Shown here piece by piece: positions 47,417-58,490 of a stretch of 64,000 nt of DNA. Each line of letters starts with the position of its first letter. Within the stretch, counting starts at the first letter, position 1. Position numbers and translations under genes: made by a program. The notes beneath the pieces were generated by a model. The model ran no database searches. It saw only the letters and a program-made list of their open reading frames with translations, and was not told where the DNA came from. The stretch comes from Zingiber officinale (lineage: Eukaryota > Streptophyta > Magnoliopsida > Zingiberales > Zingiberaceae), in contig NC_055988.1 of NCBI RefSeq assembly GCF_018446385.1, positions 167,014,337-167,078,336 on the forward strand, given 5' to 3'.

Positions 47417-48033
47417 TAATTGAATAGAAGCATGTTAGACTTTGCCACAATTGAATAGAAGCATGTAACAAATCAAGCTTTTCAAGTAACGTCTGTTTCC
47501 ATTGGAGCACCTCCCCTAAAGCAGCTACTACTTGTGAGTATAATTTTTCCAAAGCTTCTGCTCTAACTGTTACCAATTGAAGTCAAGATTCACGATCAAG
47601 AACTTGGCTTGGGCAAGGAGGTGAACTTGAAGGAGCACTAGGACTTGCATCCACCAATGGAGCCCCGACAGATACTTGTATTATTAGAGAAACAATTGCT
47701 TAGGCAAACAAGTCTAAGGTGGTCACAAAAATTCGCTATCTTGCAAGAATTGATAACCCTCAAAGGAGAAGAGGGATTGATGCTTCAGGGGATTTTTCAT
47801 GCGAATCATTAGAAGAATCTTCAAATATTTGGACAGGGGATGAAGAAATCGTGGGGAAAAGGGATTTGGACGAGACCCAATCTGCATAGATCGTCTCTTG
47901 GGCAACATAGACAGCTGAGGGACAGGATAGTGATTTCGCTTGCTTCATCTCGTGGTAGCACAAGGGAGTTGTGGGACAAAGAGGAATCAAAAAGGGAATT
48001 AAGGTTTTCACGAATGGACGCAGAGAATAAATA
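47417..48033. other. Unassigned region
   Basis: ORFs on both strands (for example 48053-47760 minus) have no recognisable domain. A retrotransposon fragment is possible, but I cannot support it. Confidence 0.3.
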
Positions 48034-48036
48034 TAA

Positions 48037-49059
48037 AGATATATTTGGTTCAAGTTATCATTTATAATCTTGGTTATGTAATTATCTAATAATTACATAA
48101 CTAAGATTATAAGTAATAAAATATAACCTAATATTATTTGATTCAATTCTAAATAATGTAATATAAACTTATTTGTTTGGAGGTTCTAATGTATAACCTA
48201 ATTTAATATTTACGGTATTGTCCTTTGTTCCATCTAAAGTATTTTATAACTAAATCAATTTAATATTTGATTATTTTTTAAAATAAATTAAATTAATAAT
48301 ATTAATATTTAATAATATAAATAAATAAAATTAGATAATATTTTTAAATAATTTATTAAAGTTAATAATGAAGTTTTACATATAATTTGTTTTAATTTAA
48401 TGAAGTTTTAATTAAAATAGTAACATTTAAATTAAAATACTAAAGTAAAAAGAAAACGTAACATAGAAGAGTAAAGTCGGTTCTTTTCTCTCGTGTTGTC
48501 CACCGCCGCAAGCCACCTTCTCTGCCCACCGCCCGCTTGTCTCCCGTTGCTTGCCACCCACCGCTGACCTCCCGCCCACCGTTGATCTCCCGCCGACCTT
48601 TTCCCGTCAACCTCCATCTACCGATCTGCCGACCGTCGCCAGCCGCCTGTTGCCGCCATCGATCTGCTGCCACCTCCGACAGCGTTGACCACTGCCCACC
48701 GATCGCCGCCAGCCGCCTGTTGCCGCCATCCAACCATCTGCTGCCACCTCCGACAACGCCGACCACTGCCCACCGACCGCCGTCGGACGCCTGTTGCTGC
48801 AGCCTACCCCCACCTTCGTGCTCTGGTCATAGGATAATTTCGAAACAAAATTTTCATAACTTCAAGAATCAAGAAAAACCAAGGTAACCGAAGGTATTTC
48901 TATTCCAGGTTAGGTGCCCCAATTGATGACGTGTGCTGACGTTTCGGAATCGAGGAAAACTTAGGAATTCAAAAAAACCTTGAATCAAACATGATTATCG
49001 TGAATAATCATAGACAGATAATCAAGATTATCCATGATAACCCCAAACCAAACACATCC
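48037..49059. mobile_element. Non-autonomous Harbinger-like transposon, 1.0 kb
   Basis: Related to 43378-45916 by ends (TTTGGTTCAAGTTATC left, GATAACCCCAAACCAAACACATCC right) and by the subterminal palindrome at 48073-48101. It is flanked by TAA at 48034-48036 and 49060-49062. The interior again has a GC-rich stretch (48480-48830) with repeats of a CACTGCCCACCGA / GCCAGCCGCCTGTTGCCGCC-like phrase. No transposase. Confidence 0.75.
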
Positions 49060-49577
49060 TAAAAGTTAATAAGCTTTTTATAGATAAAAGGATCATGACA
49101 AGAGCGGGAATATCAAAGGGTTTGATTTTAGAATAGAAATTGAAAGGTTGGGAATGCAGGAAGAGTCGATGTTGAAAGACAAAATTATTGGAAGGCATTA
49201 AAGACAAACTGTTCATGAAAAATAGAGGACTTTACGTTATCTCGAATACCTCGTAGACTAGTACAAATATAGCTAAGAATCATGCAAAATTTTAACGATG
49301 AGATAGAAAATAGCAAAGCAACAGTCATTAGCAAAAGCAAGTAGTTTATTACAAAGATAAATAGTCAGTTCATTTGATCCTACAAAACAAGAGGCAATAA
49401 TATTAGTCTTCCATCAGACGGAAGTAATTAAGGGATTGTAGATGAAGAATCTTCCCCCTCAGTTGTTCCTTCAGCCTCTCTACCTGGGCCTAAAGCGTGC
49501 GCACCTTTATCAGAGCCACACTTTCTCTCAGTCATGATTTCATCCGATCATCTAAAGTTTGGGTATACTTTTCTACC
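49060..49577. other. Intergenic or unassigned transposon DNA
   Basis: No gene or clear terminus. The part near 49440-49580 may be internal sequence of the neighbouring minus-strand Copia element. Confidence 0.3.
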
Positions 49578-49990
49578 GTACTTTCTGGGCGCCTAGATTA
49601 GATCATGCGTTTGGAATTCGGGCTCGTAGAATGGGTTCAGGTATAGAATGGTCAACAGATCCAGTCCAATTGATTGGGTGACACTCCGGTCATCCAGAGT
49701 TGAACTCGCCTAAATTTAATTCCAACCTTCTTCTTGAACATACTTTCTTCCCGGTTTCTTGTCCCTCAGACACTATCCATGTGTCCTTATTGTTCCACCA
49801 GTGTAATATTCCGCAGCTCCTCATTTCTCAATATATCGAATCCGATGACCCACTTCTCGTATCATCCTTCTCACTTACTGCTTCTTAAGTTCTTACACAT
49901 TTAAACATAAGACATCAAATATATAAGATCAAAATTAAATCAGTTGATGACATTAAAAATATTTGGATAGTTATAATCTTTTCTTTTTTT
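49578..49990 (-). mobile_element. 3' LTR remnant of minus-strand element E2
   Basis: Aligns by eye with part of 51850-52238: GCGCCT, GATCCA, CCAATTGATTGGGTGA, GTTGAACTCGCC, TTCCGACC-like and a matching end (GTCATCAACTGA...). It is truncated on its left side. Confidence 0.6.
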
Positions 49991-50602
49991 ACATTCATCA
50001 ACCTGTATTAAGGTTATGACTAAATAAACAATAAATGATTTATAAAAACATAATTTTAAGCATTAAATATTACAATTAAATAAAAAAAAGAAAACTTAAC
50101 TATAATAAATTCTCCTAATTTGATTGCATAAAAAAAATAAGGAAAAATAATATGAAAATAGAAAAAAAAATATCTAAAAAATTTTCTAGAGCTCAGACAG
50201 ATAATCTAAGTTTTTGTATTTATACCAAAATTATTTTTCAAAAAAAATAATTTTTAAGAATTAAATCTTAGATTACTAAATATAATTTATTTTTTTTAAT
50301 TTTTAAAAAATCCAGAAAATTTTTGTCAAAGTCAACCAGAAGCATTCGAATAATGATAAAAACTTTTATAAGAAAACTATTTTCTTTATAATTAAAATAA
50401 ATATTTTATATAAAAATATGTATTTTCGAAATAAAATACTTAGAAATAGTTTTTTACTTTAAAAAATTTGATAATTTTTTTAAACATTCAAAATATAATT
50501 GTTATTGGTTGAAAAATCAAGTTTTTCAAAATTCAATTTTCTAAAATTTTTAATATTAAAATTTCATTTTTTGATAAAGAATTTATAAAAATTATATATC
50601 AA
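49991..50602. other. AT-rich sequence inside element E2
   Basis: Very A/T-rich, no ORF. Probably the non-coding interior left after loss of pol. Confidence 0.4.
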
Positions 50603-51200
50603 TCAAAAAATTCTAAAAATATTTATGCTAATATATAACAATTTGATCAGAGTTGACTTCTCCTCTTTATTTCTTAAGCCTGCACATCTCAACTCGTATA
50701 ATTTGAAAATAGAGAATAACTCTTTTAAAATATAATACGAGTCTATAATCGAGATCCACTCTTGAGTTCTTGGAAAAGAATTCAGAGTATATCCGATTGA
50801 GTCTCGATTTGTTACCATTTCTTCGATGTTTATGAGTCCGGTGATCAACTCCTTTATCTTTGCATATAGTTGAGTTACTGTTTCTCCTTTTTCCATCAGG
50901 AGGTTCGTTAGTTGATTTTAGAGTAGGTCTCGTCTTACTAGCTTAGTCTCCGAGGTTCCTTCATGGAGCTACAGGAACTTCTTCTAGAGTGCTTTTTGCA
51001 GATTCGTAGACACTGATTCAATTGACTTCTTGAGACGGTGGTACACTTAGTAGGTGGAATTCTGTTTTACCATTGGCCACAAAGTCAATTTGCTCCTTCT
51101 TATTTTAAAGGTGCTCTCCCTTTTCTTCTTTGTTCTAATCTTTGGGTGTTATAAAATCATATTTAATTGTTAGAAGAATGTCAAAGTCAGTTTTAAAGAA
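50603..51200 (-). pseudogene. Copia gag remnant of element E2
   Basis: Minus-strand frame 50896-50603 reads VTQLYAKIKELITGL and LNSFPRTQEWISI, matching the capsid region of the gag at 55711 (ASQLHARIKDILNGL). Sequence to 51200 continues the N-terminal part with LHEGTSE, broken by stops. No protease, integrase or RT. Confidence 0.75.
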
Positions 51201-51316
51201 TACCTCCATTCGGTGTTTCTAAAGTGTGAACTCCCTCTTGAACTTTAGTAGGCGAATACTTGGTCTGACCATCTTTTTATTACTTTAGTCAGTAATTAGT
51301 TCTTCTAAAGCGATTG

Positions 51317-51331
51317 AGCTTTGATACCAAT
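51317..51331 (-). promoter_or_regulatory. Primer-binding site of element E2
   Basis: Minus strand reads TTGGTATCAAAGCTC right after the LTR end, close to the TGGTATCAGAGC complement of initiator tRNA-Met used by Copia elements. Confidence 0.6.
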
Positions 51332-52238
51332 TGTAGGATCGGGTAGACCTATTAAAGAGAGGTGAATATCCCACAAATAAAGTTAGAAAATTTTCTTGCT
51401 TTTCAACTAGCAAGGACACACACATTCAGTAGAAATAATTAACATAAAATGAAAGTAGGAACTCAAATGTTTATTTGGTTACAACTTGAGTGGTTGTTAA
51501 TTCAAGGTTATGAAAAATGTACTACGAAAGTTCCTCCTTCGACAAAGGTCAAATACAGAAAGCCCCTTATAGAGTTGAAAGTACAGAAGCATAAAACTAA
51601 AATTAGAAATAAATACAGAGTGTGTTGTACTAACTTAAAGGATAATGCCCCTATTTATAGATCTCTGGTCGAATATGATCATTGTTGATGTGGCACCTTT
51701 TGGGTGCCTTGAAGAAATCTAGGTGCCTGGAGTTGATGAAACTCCATCCACATTGACAACGGCTCTGCTGACTCAGCGTAATTCCGAGAACCTAGAAGTG
51801 ATATGGGCACCTGGACTTCAAGCCGCTCTCATTCGCTGGCAATGGTTCTTGTTGATGTGTCCACCCTTTTTGAGCGCCTGGAATGACCAAAAGATCCAAT
51901 CCAGTCGATTGGGTGATGCTCGAGCCATTCAAAGTTGAACTCACCCGAATCCAATTCCGACCTTCTCCTCAAGCAAACTTTCTCCCCAGATTCTAGTCCC
52001 CCGAGCTCGGAGTCTCCTCGTGTGTCCTCGCTCCACCGATGTACTTTTCTGTAGCTCTTCATCCCTCAGTTGCATTGAGTCTGTCGACTTTCTTCTCAAG
52101 CCATCATTCTCACTCGCTACGTCTTCCACTCTACTTCTTATGCTCCTAAATCCCTGTACACTCAGATACAAGGCATTAAATACATAGGACCTAACTTAAC
52201 TCGGTTGATCACATCAAAACTATTTCACGGTACTTACA
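51332..52238 (-). mobile_element. 5' LTR of element E2 (TGTAAGTACC family)
   Basis: On the minus strand it starts TGTAAGTACC and ends CCTACA, then the primer-binding site; 907 bp. Same family as LTR E at 12928. It holds the conserved hairpin at 51506-51474. Confidence 0.8.
51474..51506 (-). promoter_or_regulatory. Conserved LTR two-stem hairpin, element E2
   Basis: Minus strand: CTTGA, ATTA, ACAAC, 7-nt loop, GTTGT, AA, CCAAA; 33 nt, then TAAA. The inner stem ACAAC/GTTGT differs from GCAAC/GTTGC of LTR E by a matched pair change. The outer stem is weakened. Confidence 0.55.
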
Positions 52239-52434
52239 AAATCTCATGGTAGGTTTGCATAGAACTGACTATAGATTTGAGCAGTGTTGGGAGAAGCATA
52301 GATAAGAAATTACTTTGACCAAGGTAATGCATCATTCAAAGTACAGTTGCAGAATTAAGTCATTAGGACATCTAGTTATTTACCTTGCTATTCATGTCTC
52401 GATATATACCTACCTTTTATACATCAAAATTTTA

Positions 52435-52735
52435 CTGCTTCCGAGTATCATTATAACGACATAAGCAACAAATAACTAGTACTTCCCAATCACTAATAAC
52501 GGTCAATGTACCAAATATATTCCTAGTTCCTTCTGATATCAATTTTACTTCTGAGCATTATTATAATTAACGGGTTAAGCACTAGATAACTAGTACTTCC
52601 GAGCCACTAATAATAGCCAATGTTCCAAATATATTCCTATTGCCTCTAGGCATCAATTTATTACTTCCGAGTATCATTATAATATCCTAAGCGCCAGGTA
52701 AATATTACTTTCGAGCCACTAATAATGACCTATTG
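52435..52735. repeat. Tandem repeat of about 111-115 bp, nearly 3 copies
   Basis: Units start ACTTCCGAG / ACTTCTGAG (about 52438, 52549, 52664) and share ATCATTATAA, ACTAGTACTT, CCACTAATAA and CAAATATATTCCTA. Confidence 0.75.
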
Positions 52736-52969
52736 GGGTTCAATTAAAGTCTCACATTAAAAATTTTTGATAAAGATCATGGCCGGGTTTAAAAAGATAT
52801 ATGATATCTCCATTGGTATGAGACCTTTTTGGAAGAGCTCAAGAGCAAAGTCATGAGGGTCTAGACCCAAAGTAGATAATATCATGCCATTATGGAGAAA
52901 CGTGGACATCCTTTGGGTACAACAAATGGTATCAGAGTCATGGTCCATACTAGATGTCATGTGGGGTGA

Positions 52970-53500
52970 CCTTGAACGAAGTTGAGGGTAAGCTCGGAGC
53001 AGGTCAAGGTGACCGGATGCTTGTGGGGGGCTCAGAGTAGGTCAGAGTGACCGGATACTTACAGGGGCGAGTAGGTCAGGGTGACCGGATGCTCACAGGG
53101 AGGCCCGAAGCAGGTCATGAGTGGCAGATGCTCGTGGGGAGGCTAAAAACATGTCAAGGTGACCATATGCTCGTAGGGAGGCCCGGAGTAGATCAAGAGT
53201 GACTGGAAGTGAATGCTCGCGGTGAGGCTTGGAGCGGATCAAGATGACCAGATGCTTGTGGAAAATGCCCTAAAGTATGTCAGGATGACCGAATACTCGC
53301 GGGGAGGTCCAGAGCAAGTCAGGATGACTGTATGCTAGCGAGGAGGCTTGGAGCAGATAAGGGTGACTGGATACTTGCTGGGAGGCGAGTAGGTCAGAGT
53401 GACCGGATGCTCGCGGGGAGGCCTGGAGTAGGTTAAGAGTGACCTGATGTGGATGCTCGTAGTTCAAGGTGACTGGATGCTCACGGGGAGGTCCAGAGTA
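52970..53500 (+). repeat. Minisatellite built on GGTCAnnnTGACCGGATGCT
   Basis: Ten or more diverged units of about 45-60 bp with the core GGTCA, 3 nt, TGACC, GGATGCT, followed by CG-rich GGGGAGGC. The core is a short inverted repeat. TGACCGGATG also occurs in the hairpin arrays of LTR H. Confidence 0.75.
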
Positions 53501-53511
53501 TGAGAGTAATT

Positions 53512-54359
53512 TGTTGGTGTGAGAAGCACCAGACGATTGAACCTGTGTTTCGATTATGTCAAAGGGTCTAAAGTTAAGTTGTCTTCTGATCTAACAAGAT
53601 TGATTGAGCTTGCAGGAAAAGTCCTAAGTGTGTTTAGGCAAAAGTCCTAGTGGGTTCTAGGCAGGTGGAAAAACCCTAGGGGGTGGTAACCCTATATCCT
53701 AGAAGTGGTAACCCTCAGTGATGAAAAGTCCTAGCTACGGTTAGGTAGGTGGAAAACCCTAGGGGCGGTAACCCTAAGTCCTAGGGGGAGGTAATCCTAG
53801 GTCCTAGGGGGAGATAACCCTAGGTGAAAAGTCTTGACGGGTCGAGCGCTTCGAGCAAAATCCTAGAGTCGAGGACTCTAGGTTGAAATCCCGGTGGTTA
53901 CAGACCGGGTGGAAGTTTGGACGGGTCGTGGAGCGGACATCCAGCATGAAAAGCGGAAGCTTCGGATGTTGAGCAAAAGTCCAGTCGATCTGGAAGACCG
54001 GTCTGGCAACAGGTAAACTCTCCATAGAGGAGTAGGTGAGGATACGTTCCCCGATAAGGGAACAGTAGGCGTCAGTTCGACCTAGGGTTTTTGGAGGCAA
54101 AATCCGAAGTCATAACCGGACAGTCCGAAGACTGTCAAAATAATTTATTTTATATTTTATTGTTTTAACTCTATTTTGCATGATATATTTTGTATTTTGG
54201 ACTAATGCATCTTGCAGGGAGAGAGAAGGACTTAAAAGTCTCGGATGAACAGTTCCCGAGACGCCCTCCATGGAGCTGGGAGGCGCCTCGGGTGTCTTGG
54301 TCGAAAACCTCGCACAGCAAGGTGTGAAGGTGCCTTCCAAGGAGATGGAAGGCGCCTTG
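53512..54359 (+). mobile_element. 5' LTR of outer element O, left part (split)
   Basis: Starts TGTTGGTGTGAGAAGC; the LTR is interrupted at 54359/61506 by element H and resumes to 62056. It is the same kind of LTR as 7244-8474. It includes a hairpin array at 53623-53823. Confidence 0.85.
53623..53823 (+). repeat. Tandem hairpin array in the U3 of LTR O
   Basis: Inverted pairs CCTAA/TTTAGG (53623-53638), CCTAG/CTAGG (53646-53661), then CCTAGG-rich pairs around GGGGGAGGTAA-like loops to 53823. Parallel to 7354-7570. Confidence 0.65.
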
Positions 54360-54440
54360 TGTTGGTGCGGTTAGCACTAACGGTCTAACTCAGGTTTTGA
54401 TGAATGACAAATCAGGTTAAGTTAGGTTTGTCGTGGTCTA

Positions 54441-54665
54441 ACACTCTGACCGAGTGTGCAGACAAAGTCCAGACAAGTCGACGGGCTGACCGGATGTTTG
54501 ACACGAAGTCTAAGCGGGTCAACGGGCTGACCGGACGCTTGGCGAGAAGTCCAGCTAGGTCGACGGGCTGACCGGATAGCTGGCGAGAAGTCCAAGCGGG
54601 TCGAAGGGCTGACCGGATGCTTGGCGAGAAGTCCAGACGGGTCGAAGGGCTGACCGGATGTCTGG
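54441..54665 (+). repeat. 41-bp-period hairpin array, 5' LTR of H
   Basis: An ACACTC/GAGTGT hairpin (54441-54457) is followed by five 33-nt stem-loops starting at 54469, 54510, 54551, 54592 and 54633, exactly 41 bp apart. Units 3-5 have perfect 6-bp arms (CCAGCT/AGCTGG, CCAAGC/GCTTGG, CCAGAC/GTCTGG). Units 1 and 2 have lost pairs compared with the 3' LTR. Confidence 0.85.
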
Positions 54666-55297
54666 CAGGTGAGTAAAGGTAAGTCACTAGAAGGGAGTGA
54701 CTGTGAGGACACGTTCCCGGGAAGGGAACATTAGGCGTCGATCCGGCTTAGATCCATTTCGGATATCTAAGTCGAGATCGTGACTAGATTCCGGTCTCGG
54801 AAAGACGGAATCTAAGTCATACTATTTTTGTCAAACTATAAACTGAACTAACACTCTGTTTTGCAGGTTATAAATTATATATTTGCCTCGGACTAACCTT
54901 GTCTTGCAGGAGAAGAAGTCTTCTGGAGAAAAGAGGTCCGGGTGCCCGGAGGGGATCCGGGCACCCGGGAGGCAACTTTCATCCAAACGCATCGTCGCCA
55001 CGTGGAGCTCACTGGTTGGACCTGCCACGTCCCACCAGGGCGCCCGGAAGGGATCCGGGGTGCCCCGAGCTTCATATAAAAGAAGGGGCAGGAGTGGAGC
55101 TTCTACAACAACTCAGAATTCTCTGCTCTACTGTGCTCCTACGACGCCTTGAGGCTACTCCGACAAAGCGCTGTCTTCAGTTTATTTTTTTCAGTTTGTC
55201 GGTATTATTATTTTTATTAGCATTCCTGTAATTCTTAATTGTAACATTCTTCGAATTGCTAGTGAATTGCCCAACGAAAGCACCCTTGTGTGCGGGC

Positions 55298-55332
55298 CTT
55301 GGAGTAGGAGTCGCCAAAGGCTCCGAACCAAG
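55298..55332 (+). promoter_or_regulatory. Conserved LTR two-stem hairpin, 5' LTR of H
   Basis: CTTGG, AGTA, GGAG, loop, CTCC, GAA, CCAAG; 35 nt, followed by TAAA. A second pairing of GCC with GGC can stack inside the inner stem. Confidence 0.65.
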
Positions 55333-55447
55333 TAAAATTGGTTCTTGTGTTAGCATTGCATTTACTTTTCCACTGCGTTTACTCGAAGAATTTTTCGTAA
55401 TCGATATTCACCCCCCCCTCTCTATCGAACGTCTACTATCCAACAAG

Positions 55448-55459
55448 TGGTATCAGAGC
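55448..55459 (+). promoter_or_regulatory. Primer-binding site of element H
   Basis: TGGTATCAGAGC, complementary to the 3' end of initiator tRNA-Met, 2 nt after the LTR end; the standard Copia primer site. Confidence 0.9.
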
Positions 55460-55710
55460 TGGTACCGCTTTGATTTAGTGCAACCACCAATCAGACAAGG
55501 GGGTGATTTGCCTTTTATTTTTTTTCGGATTCCAGTTTTTCGTAAAGATCCAAACTGGTATTATCACCTTTTTGGAAATTTCTTTCCGTCGTAATTAAAT
55601 CTAAATTAGTGCAACACCAATTTAGTTATTTCTATTTAATTCTTCCCGCACTACTAATCCAAGACCCAGTCTTGGAACCTCTCTATATATTTTTTTTGTA
55701 CAGATTAAAA

Positions 55711-57201
55711 ATGTCGCAGATCGAGGGCTTCAGCACAGTGCGACCTTCCCTCTTCAACGGGGATGATTTCCCGTACTGGAAGAAGAGGATGGAAGTATAT
55801 CTAAAGACAGACTTCGACCAGTGGCTGAGCGTCACAAGACCCTACAAAATTCCAGTAGACAGTTCCGGGAATCTACTGGATCCAGAAGATTGGACAACAG
55901 ACTTAAAGAAGAAGGCATCAACAGAGAACAAGACAATCAACACATTACAGTGTGGATTAACTAGAGAAGAACTGAACCGGGTCGGACCACATAAAAATGC
56001 TAAAGAGCTGTGGGACAAACTGATCGAGTTGCACGAAGGAACGAGCGATGCTAAGGTAACAAAACGAGACTTGCTTTTAAATAGAATTTTTAACATAAAA
56101 ATGCAGGAAGGAGAAACGGCCAGCCAACTCCACGCAAGAATCAAAGATATTCTCAACGGACTCCATGCAATAGGGCATCAAATGGAGAACCGAGACTTGA
56201 TAAGGTATGCCCTAAACGTTTTTCCACGCAACAGCTTGTGGGCATCTATCGTAGATGCCTACAAGATCTCTAAAAATTTATCTAAATTAAAATTAGATGA
56301 GTTTTTCTGTGAATTAGAACTGCATGAGCAAACTAACACCGGAGTTAAGAAAGGTGTAGCTTTATTTGCAGGTTCTTCAAAAGAAAAGAAGAACAAGTCT
56401 GAACCGGAAGAAGATTCTGACCAGAACTCTGAAGATGAAGAACACCTGGTGAACCTGGTAAGGAAGATGTTCACCAGGAAGAAAAGAAGCTTCAACAAGA
56501 AGGATCTTCAAAAGATCAATTCACCAACTGAATCGAGGAGTGTCACATGCTTCGGATGCAACAAGAAGGGCCACTACAAGAACGAGTGCCCGAGATTGAA
56601 GATTGACAAACTGAAGCCAACCAAAAAGAAGGCCCTCAAAGCAACGTGAGATGACTCCTCCTCGGAAGAATCGGAAGCAGAAGATCAGAAGCACCAGAGC
56701 CACCTCGCGTTGATGGCCCTCGAAGTAGAGTCGGAAGACGAATCGGAAGACGGGTCCGAACCCGAATCGAGCTACGAGTCCGTACTCGTTTCTGAAGGTT
56801 CCGAAGAGGTATTCCTAAACTTAAATCGGAAATTTTTTAAAATTATTTCGTGCTTAAATAATAAATTAATTAAATTAGAAAATGAAAACAAATTGCTCCT
56901 CGAGGAAAATCAAATCCTCAAGGAAAAAGTTGTAAATAATAAACCAACTCAAGATCTAACACTTAAGAAGGAGAATTCATCATTAAAATTAGAAATTAAT
57001 AATTTAAAAAATATGTTAGAAAAATTTACTACTAGATCAAAAAATTTAGACTTAATTCTAAATAATCAAAAAGCATGTTATAATAAAACCGGATTCAGAT
57101 ATAAATCGAACTCACATAAAACGTTTAAATCATTAATAACCCAAGACAAATCAACGAACGAAGCCTGGGTTCCGAAAGCGTGTTTGACCACGCAAATATG
57201 A
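55711..57201 (+). CDS. Copia-type Gag of element H, one internal stop
   Basis: The frame begins at MSQIEGFSTV and runs to a TGA at 56647-56649. It continues in the same frame to 57201, so an original ~496-residue Gag has a single stop. Domains: capsid (UBN2-like) with LFNGDDFPYWKKRME near residue 11, LWDKLIELHEGTSDAKV and GETASQLHARIKDILNGL; an acidic linker; the CCHC zinc knuckle CFGCNKKGHYKNEC at about residue 280; after the stop an acidic Ser/Glu-rich stretch, a coiled coil, and the tail AWVPKACL. Gag would form virus-like particles that package element RNA. The start at 55711 is the first family-like Met; an upstream extension to 55609 is leader sequence. Confidence 0.9.
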
Positions 57202-58490
57202 CCCAACCAATATTATATCCCTAAAGATAAAATATATTATATAAAGTCAAATAAACCAAATCAAAAACCAGAATACAAACCTGAACAAAAAAATTTAAAA
57301 TCTAAACATATTAAAACTCAACAAAATGTAAACTATCACCAAGTAAAATACAATTATAAAAGAAATAGACATAAACTGAGAACAAACAAAAAAAAATTAA
57401 ATGGCCATTAGTTCAGGGGGAGGCTCCAGAATATCTGGCACCTCCAAAACTAACCTACCCGACAGGGTAACCCTAACCAACCTACCCGACAGGGCAATTA
57501 GGATTAGTTAAAAAGAGTTCAAGTTTAACTTGAAAAATGGTACTGGTAAAATTTTGGATGATAGTACGTTAGGGAAGTTTAGTCTATGCATGTCTAGGAA
57601 GATATGACTTCGACCTGGTGCATTTGGCTAAGTGGAACTGACTGAAGCTACCCTTTATGGATCCTAACCAGTTATACCAAGGTTTTGTACTAAGTCCAGT
57701 GGATAGGACTATTTGGAAAACCTCGAAGGCATTGTTACTTTAATGATGTCCAAATGACTCACCATAGCCCAGAAGTTTATCTAGAGAACGCCTATTTGTT
57801 GAACCATAAGCTAAACCTGAATCTAACACAAGTTAAAAACAAACCCTAAAATTGAATCTAATTCATCTCACAAAATTATAGGATTCCCTGATTGAAAACA
57901 TAGATCGGGTGAGATGACTAAGAAAATTAAAATTAAAATTAAATTAAAATTAAATTAAATCAAAATTAAATCAAAATTAACTTTAAATTAAAATTAATAT
58001 TAAAATAAATTAAAATTAAATTAAATCAAAATCAAAATAAATTAAATTTAAATTTAATTAAAATTAAAATTAAAATAAATTAAAATTAAATTAAATCAAA
58101 ATTAACCTTAAATTAAAATTAAAATAAACTAAAATTAAATTAAAGCAAAATTAACTTTAAATTAAAATTAAAATTAAAATAAATTAAATCAAAATTAACT
58201 TTAAATTAAAATTAAAATTAAAATAAAATAAAATTAAATTACTTTAAAAAATTAAAACTTAAATTTTTTTACTTAAAAACTTATTTTAAAAATTAAAACT
58301 TAAATAAAAAAAAACTTATTTTAAAAATTAAAACCTTTTTTTTTAACTTAAAAAATTGATTTAAAAATTAAAATTAAAACTTAAAAATTTATTATAAAAA
58401 TTAAAACTTAAATTTTTTTAAATTTTTAAAACTTAATTGTTGTTAACTTAAAACCTTATTTTAAAACTTAAATTAAAAAAAAAAAAAAAC
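57202..58490 (+). other. Non-coding interior of element H with AT-rich simple repeat
   Basis: Where pol should be, there is decayed sequence to about 57900, including a doubled CTAACC-TACCCGACAGGG phrase near 57450-57500. Then come about 560 bp of AAATTAAAATTAAA-like repeats (57925-58480). No RT, integrase or RNase H motif in any frame. Confidence 0.8.

Larger units (their letters stand above)
54360..55445 (+). repeat. 5' LTR of element H
   Basis: TATA-like ATATAAAA at about 55074-55081, GGGCACCC/GGGCGCCC boxes just upstream (54940-55065), the hairpin array 54441-54665, and the conserved late hairpin 55298-55332. Same order as in the 3' LTR. Confidence 0.93.

Noticed and set aside
52970-53500. 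CRISPR array
   Set aside because: Units are diverged and contiguous without unique spacers, and the genome is a plant.
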